DNA from: Dryocosmus kuriphilus
Taxonomy: Eukaryota > Arthropoda > Insecta > Hymenoptera > Cynipidae
NCBI GenBank assembly: GCA_038277395.1
Contig: CM076190.1
Span: forward strand, 231,666,082-231,730,081
Direction of reading: 5' to 3'
DNA: 64,000 nucleotides
Part shown: positions 32,471-43,589 of the stretch, in pieces
How the letters are laid out: each line of letters opens with the position of its first letter
Numbering within the stretch: position 1 is the first letter of the stretch
Made by a program: the position numbers and the translations under genes
The notes under the pieces: generated by a model
The model's input: the letters and a program-made list of their open reading frames with translations, nothing else
The model's database searches: none
What the model was told of the DNA's origin: nothing

Positions 32471-33605
32471 CATTGTGACCAGTTCCTGAATATATCCCTG
32501 TTCTCCGTTCATTTTCTTCATGGCGGTAGAGGTTTGCATCTCCCTTCCATCTTTGCTCCTACCTCTATTAGCAACTCTCCGTTTCGAGTCTCCCTGATGC
32601 TTTTGACTTTGACGCCAAGTTCGTCGGAAGAAACTGTCTCCTTAAGAATCTTGAGTACCTCCGCATAGCTGCCTTCCGTAGCTGGTTTTATGAGCACCGC
32701 TTCGGGGCGTATGCGCCTCGACCTTGACCCTTTCATCTTCTTCTATACAGGCACTTCTTGATTCTTCTCCGTATTCTCGGGTTTCCTTTATGAAATACGA
32801 GACTTCAACTCCTTCGCCGGCGGTCTAGTTGCAGTAGCCGTTTTGGGGATGGCGGTAGGGGTGGGGGTCCTTTCCCGAGAGAACCGCCTGCGTACCGGTG
32901 CTACCAACCTCCCTCTAGGCAGTCCCTTTCCTCACTTCCTGGACCTTCCTTCCCAAGGTACTTCCCAGATGATATGCGAACCCTGGGTACCAAATTCGCG
33001 CCTCATTTGCAGTGCCCCACAGTTCAGCCAGCGTCGTCCGTGCTTCATCGATTCCATCTCTTATCGGCAAGCACATGTTCTTCTTCGTGCTGCTGAACTC
33101 CGCCAATCTGTTAAGGATGTCCTTCAGTTTTTTGATACACAATTTCTGTTTCGCAAGTGCCGCCTCGTGCTTCACCATTTCGAATCGCGTACTGGACTTT
33201 CTATGCAGATCCAACTCCTCGGCCGCGTCTAACTCTCCACCAAACTCCTCCCAAATGCTACGGTTTAAATTATCAATCTCCATAATAACTCCACGAGTAG
33301 CTAGGGAAGTCGCAAATCCACCCTCGTATAGACCCGCATGCGAGAGTAAGGTCTACATAATCTAGAAGGCGACCCGGTATCCTAGAGACACCGTATGGAA
33401 CACCACTCCCTGATGCCACGCAGCCATATGCACGGTTGTCCACACCATGAATTGGGGGTTCTTCCTTCGTGACCATCCATGGAACATTGTCCGCGACTGC
33501 TTATTTAGTTTGTAACCGTATTCAGCAGAGACCGTCGGTACATGGCTCTTCTATCCGCAAGCAGAGGACACGGCCTGTGGACTGGTCAAGGGCCCCATCC
33601 GAATA
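32471..33605 (-). mobile_element. LINE derivative copy L2, 5' part
   Basis: This continues L2 upstream of the gypsy insertion. It contains the ORF1 N-terminal region in two frames: 32915-33283 begins MEIDNLNRSIWEEFGGELDA, the apparent true ORF1 start (33283), and 32518-32736 has IRPEAVLIKPATEGSYAEVL, the conserved block before the RRM-like fold. The remainder up to 33605 is the 5' leader, near-identical to L1. Confidence 0.82.
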
Positions 33606-34100
33606 AATGCAGATGCCGGGATGAATATTTCTTCTTCCAGACTTCCATTTATAAATTCTGGTTTTACGTCAAACAGTTGGGTCTCCAAATCCCTCTCAGC
33701 CGAAATAGAAACAATGACCCGCACTGAGACATATCTGGCGACTGTGGAGAAGGCTTCTGAATAACCTATTACAGGTAGCAGCGGAAAACCTCGGACACAA
33801 AGACCTGCTTTAAAAACTCAACATCTGAAGGTGATCTCTCTACCTTGAATGTTCGCTTAGAGTCAATCAGCCTTTGACCAGGTGGAAGAGGAACAATCTT
33901 CCATGCTCGGTTCTTCTGATGAGATGATTGATCTGCGCTAATTGCTTCTTTCCAGAATTCAGTGTCCTCATATGTGGTTGCTTCTTCGTAAGTCTCTGGC
34001 TTGCGCTACTCATTATAATTTTCATGATATCTGCCAGGATGGCGTATCACGTTCCGATCTTGAACTTCGTAAGGTGTGGTATCTTTTACCTGCGTAGATG
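33606..34100 (-). repeat. Third copia RT segment (c3), joined to the rest of copia
   Basis: This repeats the c1/c2 RT stretch (PLPPGQRLIDSKRTFKV on the - strand) but, unlike them, continues on its right into uninterrupted copia integrase sequence. It diverges from c1 and c2 at GATCTTGAA, exactly where they switch to LINE sequence. Confidence 0.82.
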
Positions 34101-35050
34101 AAATGTGATTAAGTATGTATACTGCTGTGTTTACAACTGCAGACCACAGGAGACGTGGCACATCTTTGGCATTTAGCATTGATCTGGCACTCTCAATTAT
34201 GGTGCAGTTATCTCTTTCTGAGCGATCGTTCTACTCAGGAGTATTCGGTGCTATAGTCTTAAGCTGGATGCCTCTGTGAGTACCATAATCCTCTATTTTT
34301 TTGTTTACGTATTCTCGGATTTTGTCGAATCGTAGCACCTTAGACCGTCGATTGAATTTATTTGATACCATGAGCTTGTATTCGTTAAAGTACTGAAACA
34401 TGTCTGCTTTATGCCGCTTAAAATAAACATATCGGAAACGAGAGTTATCATCTTTGAAGTGTACGTAGAATCGAGCTCTCCCAAGGACTCTGTTGACATC
34501 GGACCAGCAACATCTCTATGTATAAATTCTCCGGGTAGCGAAGTTCTTCTGGTTGTTTGGTTCTTAAATGGAAGTCGATAAGTTTTTCCAAATTGAAATG
34601 CTTCGCAGAAAATATACTCGGGCTTGGAGAAATTTACACCATTAGCGGGTCCTTTTTTATCATTTCTTTCAGGGTTGCTTGGTTCACTTGACCAAGACAC
34701 TCATACCAAATTTTCAGGTTATTATTGATGGTTGCATTTGCTTCACCGACATCTATAGACCTTAAAAATTGTCAACATATGTTATTATCTTGTTTGATAT
34801 CTTTTATGATTGCCTGATTTCCTATCAGAACCTCCACTGCGTTGTACGTGAAGTTCACGTCCAGATTTCTTTTTGTACGTACACTCACTGAGAAAAAATT
34901 TCTCTTGAAACTTGGCACGTATAGCACATTTTTAACATTTGCACGGCACCAAACAGCATCGATTAGCCTTTTTGCATTAACTGTTCCAATTCCTTTCATG
35001 CGGAAAGAGACGGTACTTCACTACGTGAGATGACACTAATATCGTACATA
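34100..35050 (-). pseudogene. Copia Pol: protease/integrase region, decayed
   Basis: On the - strand the frames include AKRLIDAVWCRANVKNVLYV (the block before integrase), FQFGKTYRLPFKNQTTRR, FIHRDVAGPM with the first catalytic Asp, and NDRSERDNCTIIESARSML, the Glu block. Several frameshifts break the region. Confidence 0.78.
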
Positions 35051-35058
35051 GATGAATT

Positions 35059-35915
35059 CTATACTGGGATCATTTTGTCCGGAAAAACACTGCTCGTAAT
35101 AAGAGCTTCGGTGTTACCATTACCTTGTTTATGATGGTTTTTTTTATCGTGATCCTTATCTTGCCTTTCATTTGCATTTTTTCGATTTCTGCAATTCTTG
35201 ATTAGATGACCTTTCTTGTGACAATAGAAACACTCTCTGTTTTCAGTTTTCTTAGACACGCGTTCGCTTTTGGCCGGATTTTGACAATTTTTTTCTAGAA
35301 TTTAAATTCGCGGTAGCAAATGCGCTTGTAACGTCGTCATTTTCTGTCAGGCGTGATTTCTCCTTCAACAAGTGTTCCAATAAGCTATTCAGTGTCAGCT
35401 GTGCTGGATCAATACTATCCCATGCAGTTACTAAAGCGTTATATCTTGAAGGCAGGCTTCCGGACAATTTTGCCATTATGGCGTCATCCTACACTTGTTC
35501 AACGGGATCTTTGATTTGCCGTGCCATGCTTTCTATCTTTGCAACATTTTGGGACACTGAGTCATTGTTACCAAGCGTTACTCATGAAACTTCTGCATCA
35601 ACATGAGTTTGTTGGATGCAGTTTTTTGTTCATGTATTTTAGATAACTTTGTCCACATTCGAGCCGCAGAAGCACGCGTTATCATTTACTCAGGTTGTGA
35701 ATATTCCATTGCCGACGAAATTCCAAATACGGCCTTTGCATTTTCTTTCGACCAATCCGACCACATGTGATCAGTTCTACGGGGTTCAGCTTTTGTGTCA
35801 TCAACAATTTCTTTTAATCCATGCTCGGTAAATATCGCGTTTAACTGGAACTTCCATTAAGTAAGCTCGTTCCGTCAAACTCGGTCAAATTTTTGGTATT
35901 TAGCTGTTCCGACAT
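35059..35915 (-). pseudogene. Copia gag, decayed
   Basis: The frame starts at 35915 with MSEQLNTKNLTEFDGTSL, a typical copia gag start, then meets a stop within 25 codons. Further on are LSGSLPSRYNALVTAWDS (35252-35476) and the CCHC knuckle CFYCHKKGHLIKNC (35059-35259). The order and motifs are copia gag. At least two frame breaks. Confidence 0.8.
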
Positions 35916-36090
35916 TTTCTAAACTCACACGCACACGCACAGACTGACTGAACTGCGAAGAAAAGTCTTAAGGTTTACAATCGAACAAAAGGCAATATGG
36001 CGCTGGTGCTATGCGCGCTTTGGAATGCTATCAATCGGTCCTTCTGCTTTTCCGTTTTTCTTCCCAGAGTTAATATTACTACAAATGGGT

Positions 36091-36106
36091 ATCTGGGTCC
36101 ATAACA
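36091..36106 (-). promoter_or_regulatory. Copia primer binding site
   Basis: On the - strand TGTTATGGACCCAGAT adjoins the 5' LTR, close to the half-tRNA-iMet type site (GTTATGGGCCCAG) used by copia elements. Confidence 0.6.
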
Positions 36107-36334
36107 TGTTAAAATAACAGAGTTGTAAACACTATTCTGTGGGTAAAATTAGGAAATAGACTGATGATAAAGTAAACACATGCGACTTATTTTGAACTTG
36201 ACATGAGCCTCATATGAGATGCAGACGAGAACTGGTTCCTATCAGATGAACTGGCTAGTGGCTCGTACATATATATACGAGTAGGTGGCGTCAATTCTGC
36301 CTAGAAACTAAATATCAGAAGTCTTATTCTAACA
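36107..36334 (-). repeat. Copia 5' LTR (right, 228 bp)
   Basis: Starts TGTTAAAATAACAGAGTTGT and ends TTATTCTAACA, homologous along its length to the left LTR but with many substitutions and a much shorter TA run. GTTTC follows (36335-36339). Confidence 0.92.
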
Positions 36335-36648
36335 GTTTCTCGTGTCCCAAAGTTTCCGTTTATTTATTGCAAAGCGTCGAGTTCGAGACTTGAAATCAAT
36401 TAGATATTAAGGGTGATACTTACCCTCGATAAAATGGTCGTTGACTTTTTTCCTGACACCACATCTGTTTCATTCTGGACTTCAGCTGCATCTATCTCGA
36501 TGTCCCGTATGCAAAAGAAACCCTATCCATGAACTTCTTGGCAAATAATAATTAATAGACTCTCAATTTAATACAATTTAATATTTACAAGTAATCCTTT
36601 TTCAAAATGTTTTAATAAATAATTACTTTCATTTTCTTACACGATCAG

Positions 36649-36783
36649 ATGGTGAAGAAGGGTGCTACGAACTACAGGATAATGATCTCGTGTTAGATCA
36701 TAATGAAAAACCCAAGTCAATATATTGGAAAGGGTTTTATATTCACCCTCAAATAGACATACATGCACTACCTAGTACAGCAG
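36649..36783 (+). CDS. Internal exon of the modular phase-1 gene (135 nt)
   Basis: The acceptor is TTTTCTTACACGATCAG and the donor GCAG|GTAATT. In the inherited phase (C+AT gives His) it reads GEEGCYELQDNDLVLDHNEK, PKSIYWKGFYIHPQIDI and HALPSTA, leaving G. It is 45 codons long, with phase 1 at both ends. The intron start (GTAATTTAAATAATATAATA, then CAATCTAAAAC) resembles those after 41 and 11446. LVLDHNEKPKSIYW has the same hydrophobic-turn-hydrophobic layout as FLYDDKRNLVYFNW in the 15636 exon. It sits 315 bp right of the copia insertion. Confidence 0.6.
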
Positions 36784-37089
36784 GTAATTTAAATAATATA
36801 ATACAATCTAAAACAAAAATATTGTAAGGGAATATTTTTAGGAACATTACTAATTAAAGGGCAGTGTTAAGAAATTTAGATAGACAGAAAAACGCTGATC
36901 TCTTCTTTATTCTAAAACTGGATAGAAAATTATCTTTCAATCAAAATTTTTGAATCTGTCATTAGAGAAATGATAAGTCCGTTATGAAAAAAAAGTATTT
37001 GTAAGTTTTGTACCTGATATTTTTTTCGAGGGAACGAATTGGATTTCCAATATTTATTTGCGAAAAAATTACTGGATCCAATACTAACC

Positions 37090-38000
37090 ACTACTTCCTT
37101 TGCATAACGTTTTCAAACAAATAAATGAATTTTCGTTGAAATATAGTTATATTTTCAAAAACTAAGATTAATTCTAAACGATGCAGTCTAATTTTTAAAT
37201 AAAAACTACAAATTTTTCCCAAATTAGTCGAATTTTAAGCCAATATATTTTAATTTTCCATGAAAATATACCATTTTCAAACAAAAAAATGCAAACAAAT
37301 TTCAGGCAAATAAATTAATTTTTAATAAAAAGTAGACATATTTTCAATCAAAGAAGTTAATTTTCAAAAAAATGTTTGAAATTTTTATCAAAAACTGCCA
37401 ATTTGTAATAAACTAGTTGAATTTTCAACGGAAAAAGAAAGAATTTTATACCAAAAATGCAAAGGTTTAGTTTTCAGCCAAAAGTTATGAATTTCCCACG
37501 AGCTCGTTGAATTCTTAACCGAAAAAGATAAAAATTCAACAAAATATCTAATAGTAGTATTTTTAACCAAGGATAGAAAATTGAACCAAAAATGGAATAC
37601 GTATATTTTGAACAAAAAATAGTTGAGTCATCAACCACGGGATATTAGCCTTCAGCTAACATATTCGAGTTTTTCATAAAAATACTTCAATTTTGCAAAT
37701 TCAATTTTTAACCAAAAAAAAAAACGTTGAAGAATAGAATACTTAACTTTTGAAAGAAATCTTCAGCTTTGAAACAAAAATAGTCAAATTCCCAACTATT
37801 CCACAAAAATGTAACAGTTGAGATTTCAACCAAAGTGTGTAAATATTTAATTTTAAGAATGTTAGATTTTCAGAAAGACAGACTTGAACTTTCAACGGAA
37901 AAGTTTAATTTTAACTAAGGAAGACATATTTTAACGAAATACGAATATTTTAATTTTCAACTAAGGGAGACAAATGTTTAACAACGATTTTGTTTAAACT
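37090..38000. repeat. Degenerate TTTTCAACCAAAAA-type repeat in intron
   Basis: About 900 bp of imperfect copies of phrases such as AATTTTCAAC, AACCAAAAAT and AGTTGAATT without a clean period. Frames here are accidental. Confidence 0.65.
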
Positions 38001-38843
38001 TATTTGTTATCATTTGTTTAAGAGAATTTAAACCCAGACTTGTTGCGTCTACCTTCTTTTTATAAAAAAGTCAATCAAGTGTGCGAAGCTTCAAATATAA
38101 AATGAAAAAAACACCCATAAATAATTTCGGATGCGCAAAATATTTTCGCAGAGTTTTTGTAGACTAAATGAAACAACATTTTTTGATACAGAGGCGGAAG
38201 AAAATAGATGAAAAGTTAAATTTTTAAGATACTTATTCAAAATTCATGCCAAAATTAATTTTAAGTCTTTACAATTTCATGATTTTTCAGCAAACTGAAA
38301 AAGGATTTTAAAACAGAATTTGGGTGCAGTTCCGAATAGCGGATACCTCCGATTTATTTGAAACTACGTATACTTACGTATTTTGACGCGCTGATTACGA
38401 AAATCATAGTGAAAATTGGCGACTAGGCTATTTTCATGGTGAAAACCATAAAAACCCATAAAATTGATGGTTTTTAATGTTTATCTCAGTAAATATACAA
38501 AATATATAAAAAGGTTTTAAACAAAAGTTATAGCCAGCATAAAAATACATGTTTTATGTTTTATATACTTTTTCTTTTAAACCATTATTTTCCGAGAAAA
38601 ATGGGATAATGTTCCAAGAAGTACATTTTGACAAGACTCCATTAGTTTCGGCATTGCCTACTTACGCACTTTACCACGGGAAGGTTGGAGCTTGGTCTTT
38701 AAAGTGCATGTTTTTTTTTTGCTTTTTGTATTTTAGGTTATTTTTTGCATTTTTTTAAATTTAATTTTTTGAAAAGTAACGCTTAAGTAAAAGAAAGAAG
38801 AAGTAAGAAAAAGTAACGTTTAACGAAAAAAGAACGTAAAAAA

Positions 38844-39822
38844 TTAGTTTCCTTTGCCAGGATAGCAAATTTTTATGTCAGTGATCAACTGAGAAAAGGG
38901 ATCTTCGTTTAGTTTTCTTACCAGACGCCGCCACAAAAATTCGCAAAGATGGTCTGCTAAGTTGTTTTTGTGAACTCCACCCCGTGATAGGGAGCGTCGC
39001 ATCCAACGCCAGGACGATTCTATATTTTGTGTGTGCGCTCCAGTTTCCCGATTCACAAACTCTTGAGAATGATTCACAGTTTTGTGGACATAACCATGAG
39101 CTTTCAGATTTAAGTAGCCTTTCCAGCAGTCTGTTTGGATTCCTGTGCCAATTGCTATATGCTTCTGGATCAAAGAGAGTAAGGTTGTTTCATCTCTTTT
39201 GTTATCAGGGCAAATTTCCAATCGATAATTCTCAAGATGCCCCCTGTGAATCATTCCCAAGATCTAAGAGCCTTCCACCACACGTCCTCTTTCGTACTTT
39301 CGACGTCCTACACTCATCAATTTCTACAATTTCCCCCACGCCTCCTATTTTACCTTCGTTTTCAAACTGTTGGTCAAGAGCAACCATACAAACTTCTCGA
39401 CAAAAGGAAAAGCGATCGGCAACACTTTCCCTGGACACCTGTTGACCTTCAATTATACTGCCTTCGCGAATGGTTTGTTCAAAGGTTAGATTAACAGCAA
39501 AGCTGTATGTAATTAACATTCAGGCTGCTGCTGAAATGTGAGATGGCTCAAACCACGTATTTTCCGCTACAGTAGCATTATGAGAGTATTTGCCCTTTTT
39601 TTGGCATTTAAATTGACCACAGGTAAAGACTGATTCGTGTAGGGTCCTGTTCTTTTTATTTTTAATGCAATATCTTGTGCTTGGAATGAGTTCGATATCG
39701 CGTAACCACTGAAGGGTTTTTTCGCGATCTTGGAAAATAGAGCTCAAAGTGAAGATGCTATGAATCTGATTCATTTTTAACAACTTACCAATAACAGCGA
39801 AAAAGCTTAAATTAAATAGCAA
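38844..39822 (-). pseudogene. ISXO2/Merlin-like transposase, in three frames
   Basis: The N-terminal piece (39520-39822) has LQWLRDIELIPSTRYC and a Cys-rich zinc-ribbon region (FTCGQFKCQKKGKYS, then ENTWFEPSHIS). The middle (39232-39519) has GEIVEIDECRTSKVRKR, with the first catalytic Asp in the expected EID context. The C-terminal piece (38844-39260) has IQTDCWKGYLNL (second Asp) and RETGAHTQNIESSWRWMRRS with the final Glu, then ADHLCEFLWRR. The pieces abut or overlap and are separated by a frame change near 39240 and a stop near 39520. It mobilises DNA by cut-and-paste in functional relatives; this copy is broken. Confidence 0.8.
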
Positions 39823-40019
39823 GGGTTAAGAGAGAGACATAGCGACTCACGCGGGACTTGCTCCGTGGCACGTTCAGACTCGATTATTCCAGCACCGACG
39901 TGTGTGATGAAGACAATCGAGCGTGCGAGAGAGAGAGGGGGAAAATAAAGAGTAGGGAGCTAATCCACGCCCAGATGTGAGATGAAAAACGGTAAAAAGT
40001 GTAATAAATAATGTTGCTC

Positions 40020-41430
40020 GAACAAAAAATAACAAAGGTCTCACACAACCCCCTTTTCCAGGTGTTTCGGGGGCGGGAAGGCACCCATGCAACACGTCAC
40101 ATAAATAACTTAGGTCACACACGACCCCCTTTACCAGGTGTTGTGGGGGCGGGAAGGCATCCCTGTGATAGGGCACAAAAAAAACTAAGGTTTCACACAA
40201 CCCCCTTTCCCAGGTGTTGTGGGGGCGAGAAGGCACCCCTGCAACAGGTCACATAAATAACTGAGGTCACACACGACCCCCTTTCCTAGGTGTTGTGGGG
40301 GCGGGAAGGCACCCCTGTGATAGGGCACAAAAAATAACTAAGGTCACACACGACCCCCTTTCCCAGGTTTTGTGGGGGCGGGAAGGCACTCCTGCAACAG
40401 GTTAAATAAATAACTTAGGTCACACACGACCGCCATTCCTAGGTGTTGTGGGGGCGGGAAGGCACCCCTGTGATAGGGCACAAAAAATAACTAAGGTTTC
40501 ACACAACCCCCTTTGCCAGGTGTTGTGGGGGCGGGAAGGCACCCCTGCAACAGGTCACATAAATAACTTAGGTCACACACGACCCCCTTTCCCAGGTGTT
40601 GTGGGGGCGGAAAGGCACCCCTGCAACAGGTCACATAAATAACTTAGGTCACACACGACCCCTTTTCCCAGGTGTTGTGGGGGCGGGAAGGCACCCCTGT
40701 GATAGGGCACAAAAAATAACTAAGGTTTCACACAACCTCCTTTCCCAGGTGTTGTGGGGGCGGGAAGGCACCCTTGCAACAGGTCACATAAATAACTTAG
40801 GTCACACACGACCCCCTTTCCCAGGTGTTGTGGGGGCGGGAAGGCATCCCTGTGATAGGGCACAAAAAATAACTAAGGTTTCACACAACCCCCTTTCCCA
40901 GGTGTTGTGGGGGCGGGAAGGCAACCCTGCAAAAGGTCGCATAAATAACTTAGGTCACACACGACCCCCTTTCCTAGGTGTTGTGGGGGCGGGAAGGCAT
41001 CCCTGTGATAGGGCACAGAAAATAACTAAGGTTTCACACAACCCCCTTTCCCAGGTTTTGTGTGGGCGGGAAGGCACCCCTGTGATAGGGCACAAAAAAT
41101 AACTGAGGTTTCACACAACCCCCTTTCCCAGATGTTGTGGGGGCGGGAAGGCACCCCTGCAACAGGTCACATAAATAAATTAGGTCACACACGACCCCCT
41201 TTCCTAGGTGTTGTGGGGGCGGGAAGGCATCCCTGTGATAGGGCACAGAAAATAACTAAGGTTTTTCACACAACCCCCTTTCCCAGGTGTTGTGGGGGCG
41301 GGAAGGCACCCCTGTGATAGGGCACAAAAAATAACTAAGGTTTCACACAACCCCCTTTCCCAGGTGTTGTGGGGGCGGGAAGGCACCCCTGTGATAGGGC
41401 ACAAAAAATAAGTAAGGTCCTACACAACCT
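40020..41430. repeat. Minisatellite: 18 units of ~77 bp, alternating A and B types
   Basis: The phrase GGTGTTGTGGGGGCGGGAAG recurs about every 77 bp from 40056 to 41364. A units read GGTTTCACACAACCCCC and CCCTGCAACAGGTCACATAA; B units read GGTCACACACGACCCCC and CCCTGTGATAGGGCACAAAA. The order is mainly A-B-A-B, a 154-bp dimer, with several hybrid units (near 40345, 40575, 41030 and the last two). All lie within the Merlin-like element. Confidence 0.92.
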
Positions 41431-41489
41431 TTCATACAATTTAAGTCGTACCGCTAAACATTTTGCAGTATTTTTGTGATTTTTCCTAT

Positions 41490-41720
41490 GCATTCAGCCA
41501 CACTCGGCCTCCTTTCCCGGGGGGGGGGGGGGGGGGGGGGGGGGGCATGCACTGTCTGGTTACGGAAATGCGTTCAGTAACGCTCGACCACTTTTAAAAG
41601 GGGGGGGGGCTACGTGTGCACTGACTGGTTACGAAAATGTGTTCGGTCACGCTTGATCCCTTTTCCAAGGTTGAGGTGGGGGGGCTACACATGCACTGAC
41701 TGGTTACGGTAGCGCAATCC
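41490..41720. repeat. Three ~75-bp degenerate units with G tracts
   Basis: Three imperfect units, each with a GCATTCAG/GCGTTCAG/GTGTTCGG start, a CNCTYGRYC phrase, a G tract and CACTGNCTGGTTACG. The first has an uninterrupted run of 27 G (41519-41545). Confidence 0.75.
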
Positions 41721-42181
41721 TCATTATCTTGAACAATAATGGTTTAAGATAAAAAGTATATAGAACATAAAAGATGTATTTTTATGCTGGCTACAACTTT
41801 TGTTTGAAAGATTTTTTTATATTTTGTATATTTACTGAGATAAACGCAAAAAACGTGGTTATTATGGTGGTTTTTATGGTTTTTACCATGAAAGTGGCCT
41901 AGTCGCCAATTTTCACTATGATTTTCGTAATCAGCGAATCAAAATACATAAGCGTATATAGTTTCAAATAAATCGGAGGTATCCGCTATTCGGAACTTTA
42001 TCCCAGAATTTTAAGAAATGTTCTGTTTAGTTTGAAAGATATTGAGAAATTTTAAAAGTTTTGAAGAGAATACAAAATATTTCAAAAGCATATGTTAAAA
42101 AAGAATCTCAAAGATTTTAGAGCATCATTCGTCCAAGTTTTAACTAAACTTCAGGAGAAATTCAAGCCAGATTTCAAGATA

Positions 42182-43132
42182 CGAGGCACGTCCAGAAAGT
42201 AAGTGTACTCAATTTATGTAGGCTTAAAAAAAAAAATTTATTAAAACAAAAACATAGTTGGTTACACTTGTACATATGTAAGTTATCTTTCGATATAGTC
42301 ACCATCCCTCTCGATTCAAGTGGTGGGCCGCGGGATCAATTTTTTAATGCCTGCCTCGGAGAAGTCTCCCACCAGCTCTTTCGCCCACTTCTCCACCTCC
42401 CCCTTCACCTCCTCGTCCGTTGAAAACTTGTCTCCACCCATGTGCGCCTTCAGGGAAGTGAAGAGATGGAACTCTGAAGGGGCCCGGTCAGGGGAATACG
42501 GGGGGTGGTTTAAAACGTCCCACCCAAAAGAGTCCAGGAGTTGCTTCGTGGCGTTGGCCGTTTGAGGTTTGGCATTGTCAGCTGTTTTGCGACCTACCTC
42601 GCAGCAATTTCTGACATCCGAGAGTTTCCGTGATCGTTTCGTATAATAGGGATCTGGAGATTTGCGGAAACATCGCAGAAAGATCATCTTTCCTCAACCT
42701 GCGATCTTCACAGACCGCAATCTCGACTTTTTCCACAAGTTCGTCAGTCACAATTGAAAGTCTTTCGCTCCTCTGATCGTCATGCACGGAAGTAGGGCCA
42801 TTTTTAAATTCGCGACACCACTTGTACTCACTCATACGATTCATAGCTCCATTACCGTAAACAGTTGTCACCTCATTATAAATCTCAACTGTAGCTTTTC
42901 CCTTCACAACGAGGTAGCGAATGACGGCGCGAATTTCGCACTTGGCGGGAGATACGATAGATATTTTTCGCGAGAGATGCTACTGCGTCAAGAGTTTCCA
43001 ACACACTAACCTCGGATTGGTCTGGTTTTGAAGTGGAGGGTTCTGGCTACGCGGCAGTGTTGTCACCATGTCGAAAAAGTATTCCCTACAGCTGTGAGAG
43101 TACCAGTACACGTACTTTCTGGACGTGCCTCG
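42182..43132 (-). mobile_element. Mariner element, internally deleted (951 bp)
   Basis: TIRs of about 28 bp with one mismatch begin CGAGGCACGTCCAGAAAGTA at both ends, flanked by TA on each side (42180-42181 and 43133-43134). The transposase reads on the - strand. Its N-terminal part (42578-42907) has YEKWCREF-like SEYKWCREFKNG and helix-turn-helix content; its C-terminal part (42316-42687) has PQTANATKQLLDSFGWDVL and NHPPYSPDRAPSEFHLF. The middle, with the first catalytic Asp, is missing and the last Asp context is altered (SPDRAPSEF). Non-autonomous. Confidence 0.85.
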
Positions 43133-43139
43133 TACATAT

Positions 43140-43585
43140 TAACGAATTTTAGAAGTTTTTAGGAGGTTTAAAGGGATTTAAATATTTGAAATTGTTTGCG
43201 AAATTCTGCAACAATGTGCTGATTTTTGGAAATTTAAAAAAAAAATTGAGAACCTTTCATTTTGTACTACTCGTCCAATATTAAACCTCATACTTGATTT
43301 CATTTTAATTTAATAAAATTTAAATTTCCTTTAATTTCATTTCGTTCCATTTTAAGTACAAACCTATGCAGTATTCAAGTTCATACTTGACCTTTTTAAA
43401 TTTTATTTTATTTTTACTTCATTTTTATTTCAATTTCAATTTCATTTGAATTTTTTCTAATTCAATTTAATTTAATTTTTATATATTCTTATTTTATTTT
43501 ATTTAATTTCTTTTTATTTCTTACTACTTTTTTAATATTCAAGTTCATACTTTAGTTGTTCTTAATTACATTTTCACATTTTGAT
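43140..43585. other. AT-rich degenerate repeat, no gene
   Basis: Imperfect TTTAATTTCATTT and TTTTATTTTATTT phrases dominate. No coding or structured feature seen. Confidence 0.5.
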
Positions 43586-43589
43586 CTCA

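Larger units (their letters stand above)
18058..36334 (-). mobile_element. Copia LTR retrotransposon interrupted by nested insertions
   Basis: Two LTRs in the same orientation, each starting TGTTA and ending TAACA, bound this region and are flanked by the 5-bp target duplication GTTTC (18053-18057 and 36335-36339). The element reads on the - strand: 5' LTR on the right, then gag, protease/integrase, RT and RNase H, then the 3' LTR on the left. About 14 kb of other DNA (a copia/LINE tandem array and a gypsy element) separates the integrase and RNase H parts. The LTRs differ at many sites and the frames are broken, so it is an old copy. Confidence 0.93.
38329..41996 (-). mobile_element. Merlin/ISXO2-like DNA transposon with long TIRs and an internal minisatellite
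   Basis: Inverted repeats of about 270 bp bound the element: the left starts GTTCCGAATAGCGGATACCT (38329) and the right ends with its complement (41996), with homology continuing to about 38605 and 41712. A transposase of the IS1595/ISXO2 type is encoded in pieces on the - strand, and 1.4 kb of tandem repeats lies upstream of it. No target duplication could be recognised. Confidence 0.8.

Noticed and set aside
39874..41404. Frames of 60-170 codons across the 77-bp minisatellite
   Set aside because: They are repeat-driven open frames on both strands with no sign of selection on coding.
40020..41430. Regular repeats suggestive of a CRISPR array
   Set aside because: Units are contiguous ~77-bp tandem copies without unique spacers, in a eukaryotic transposon.
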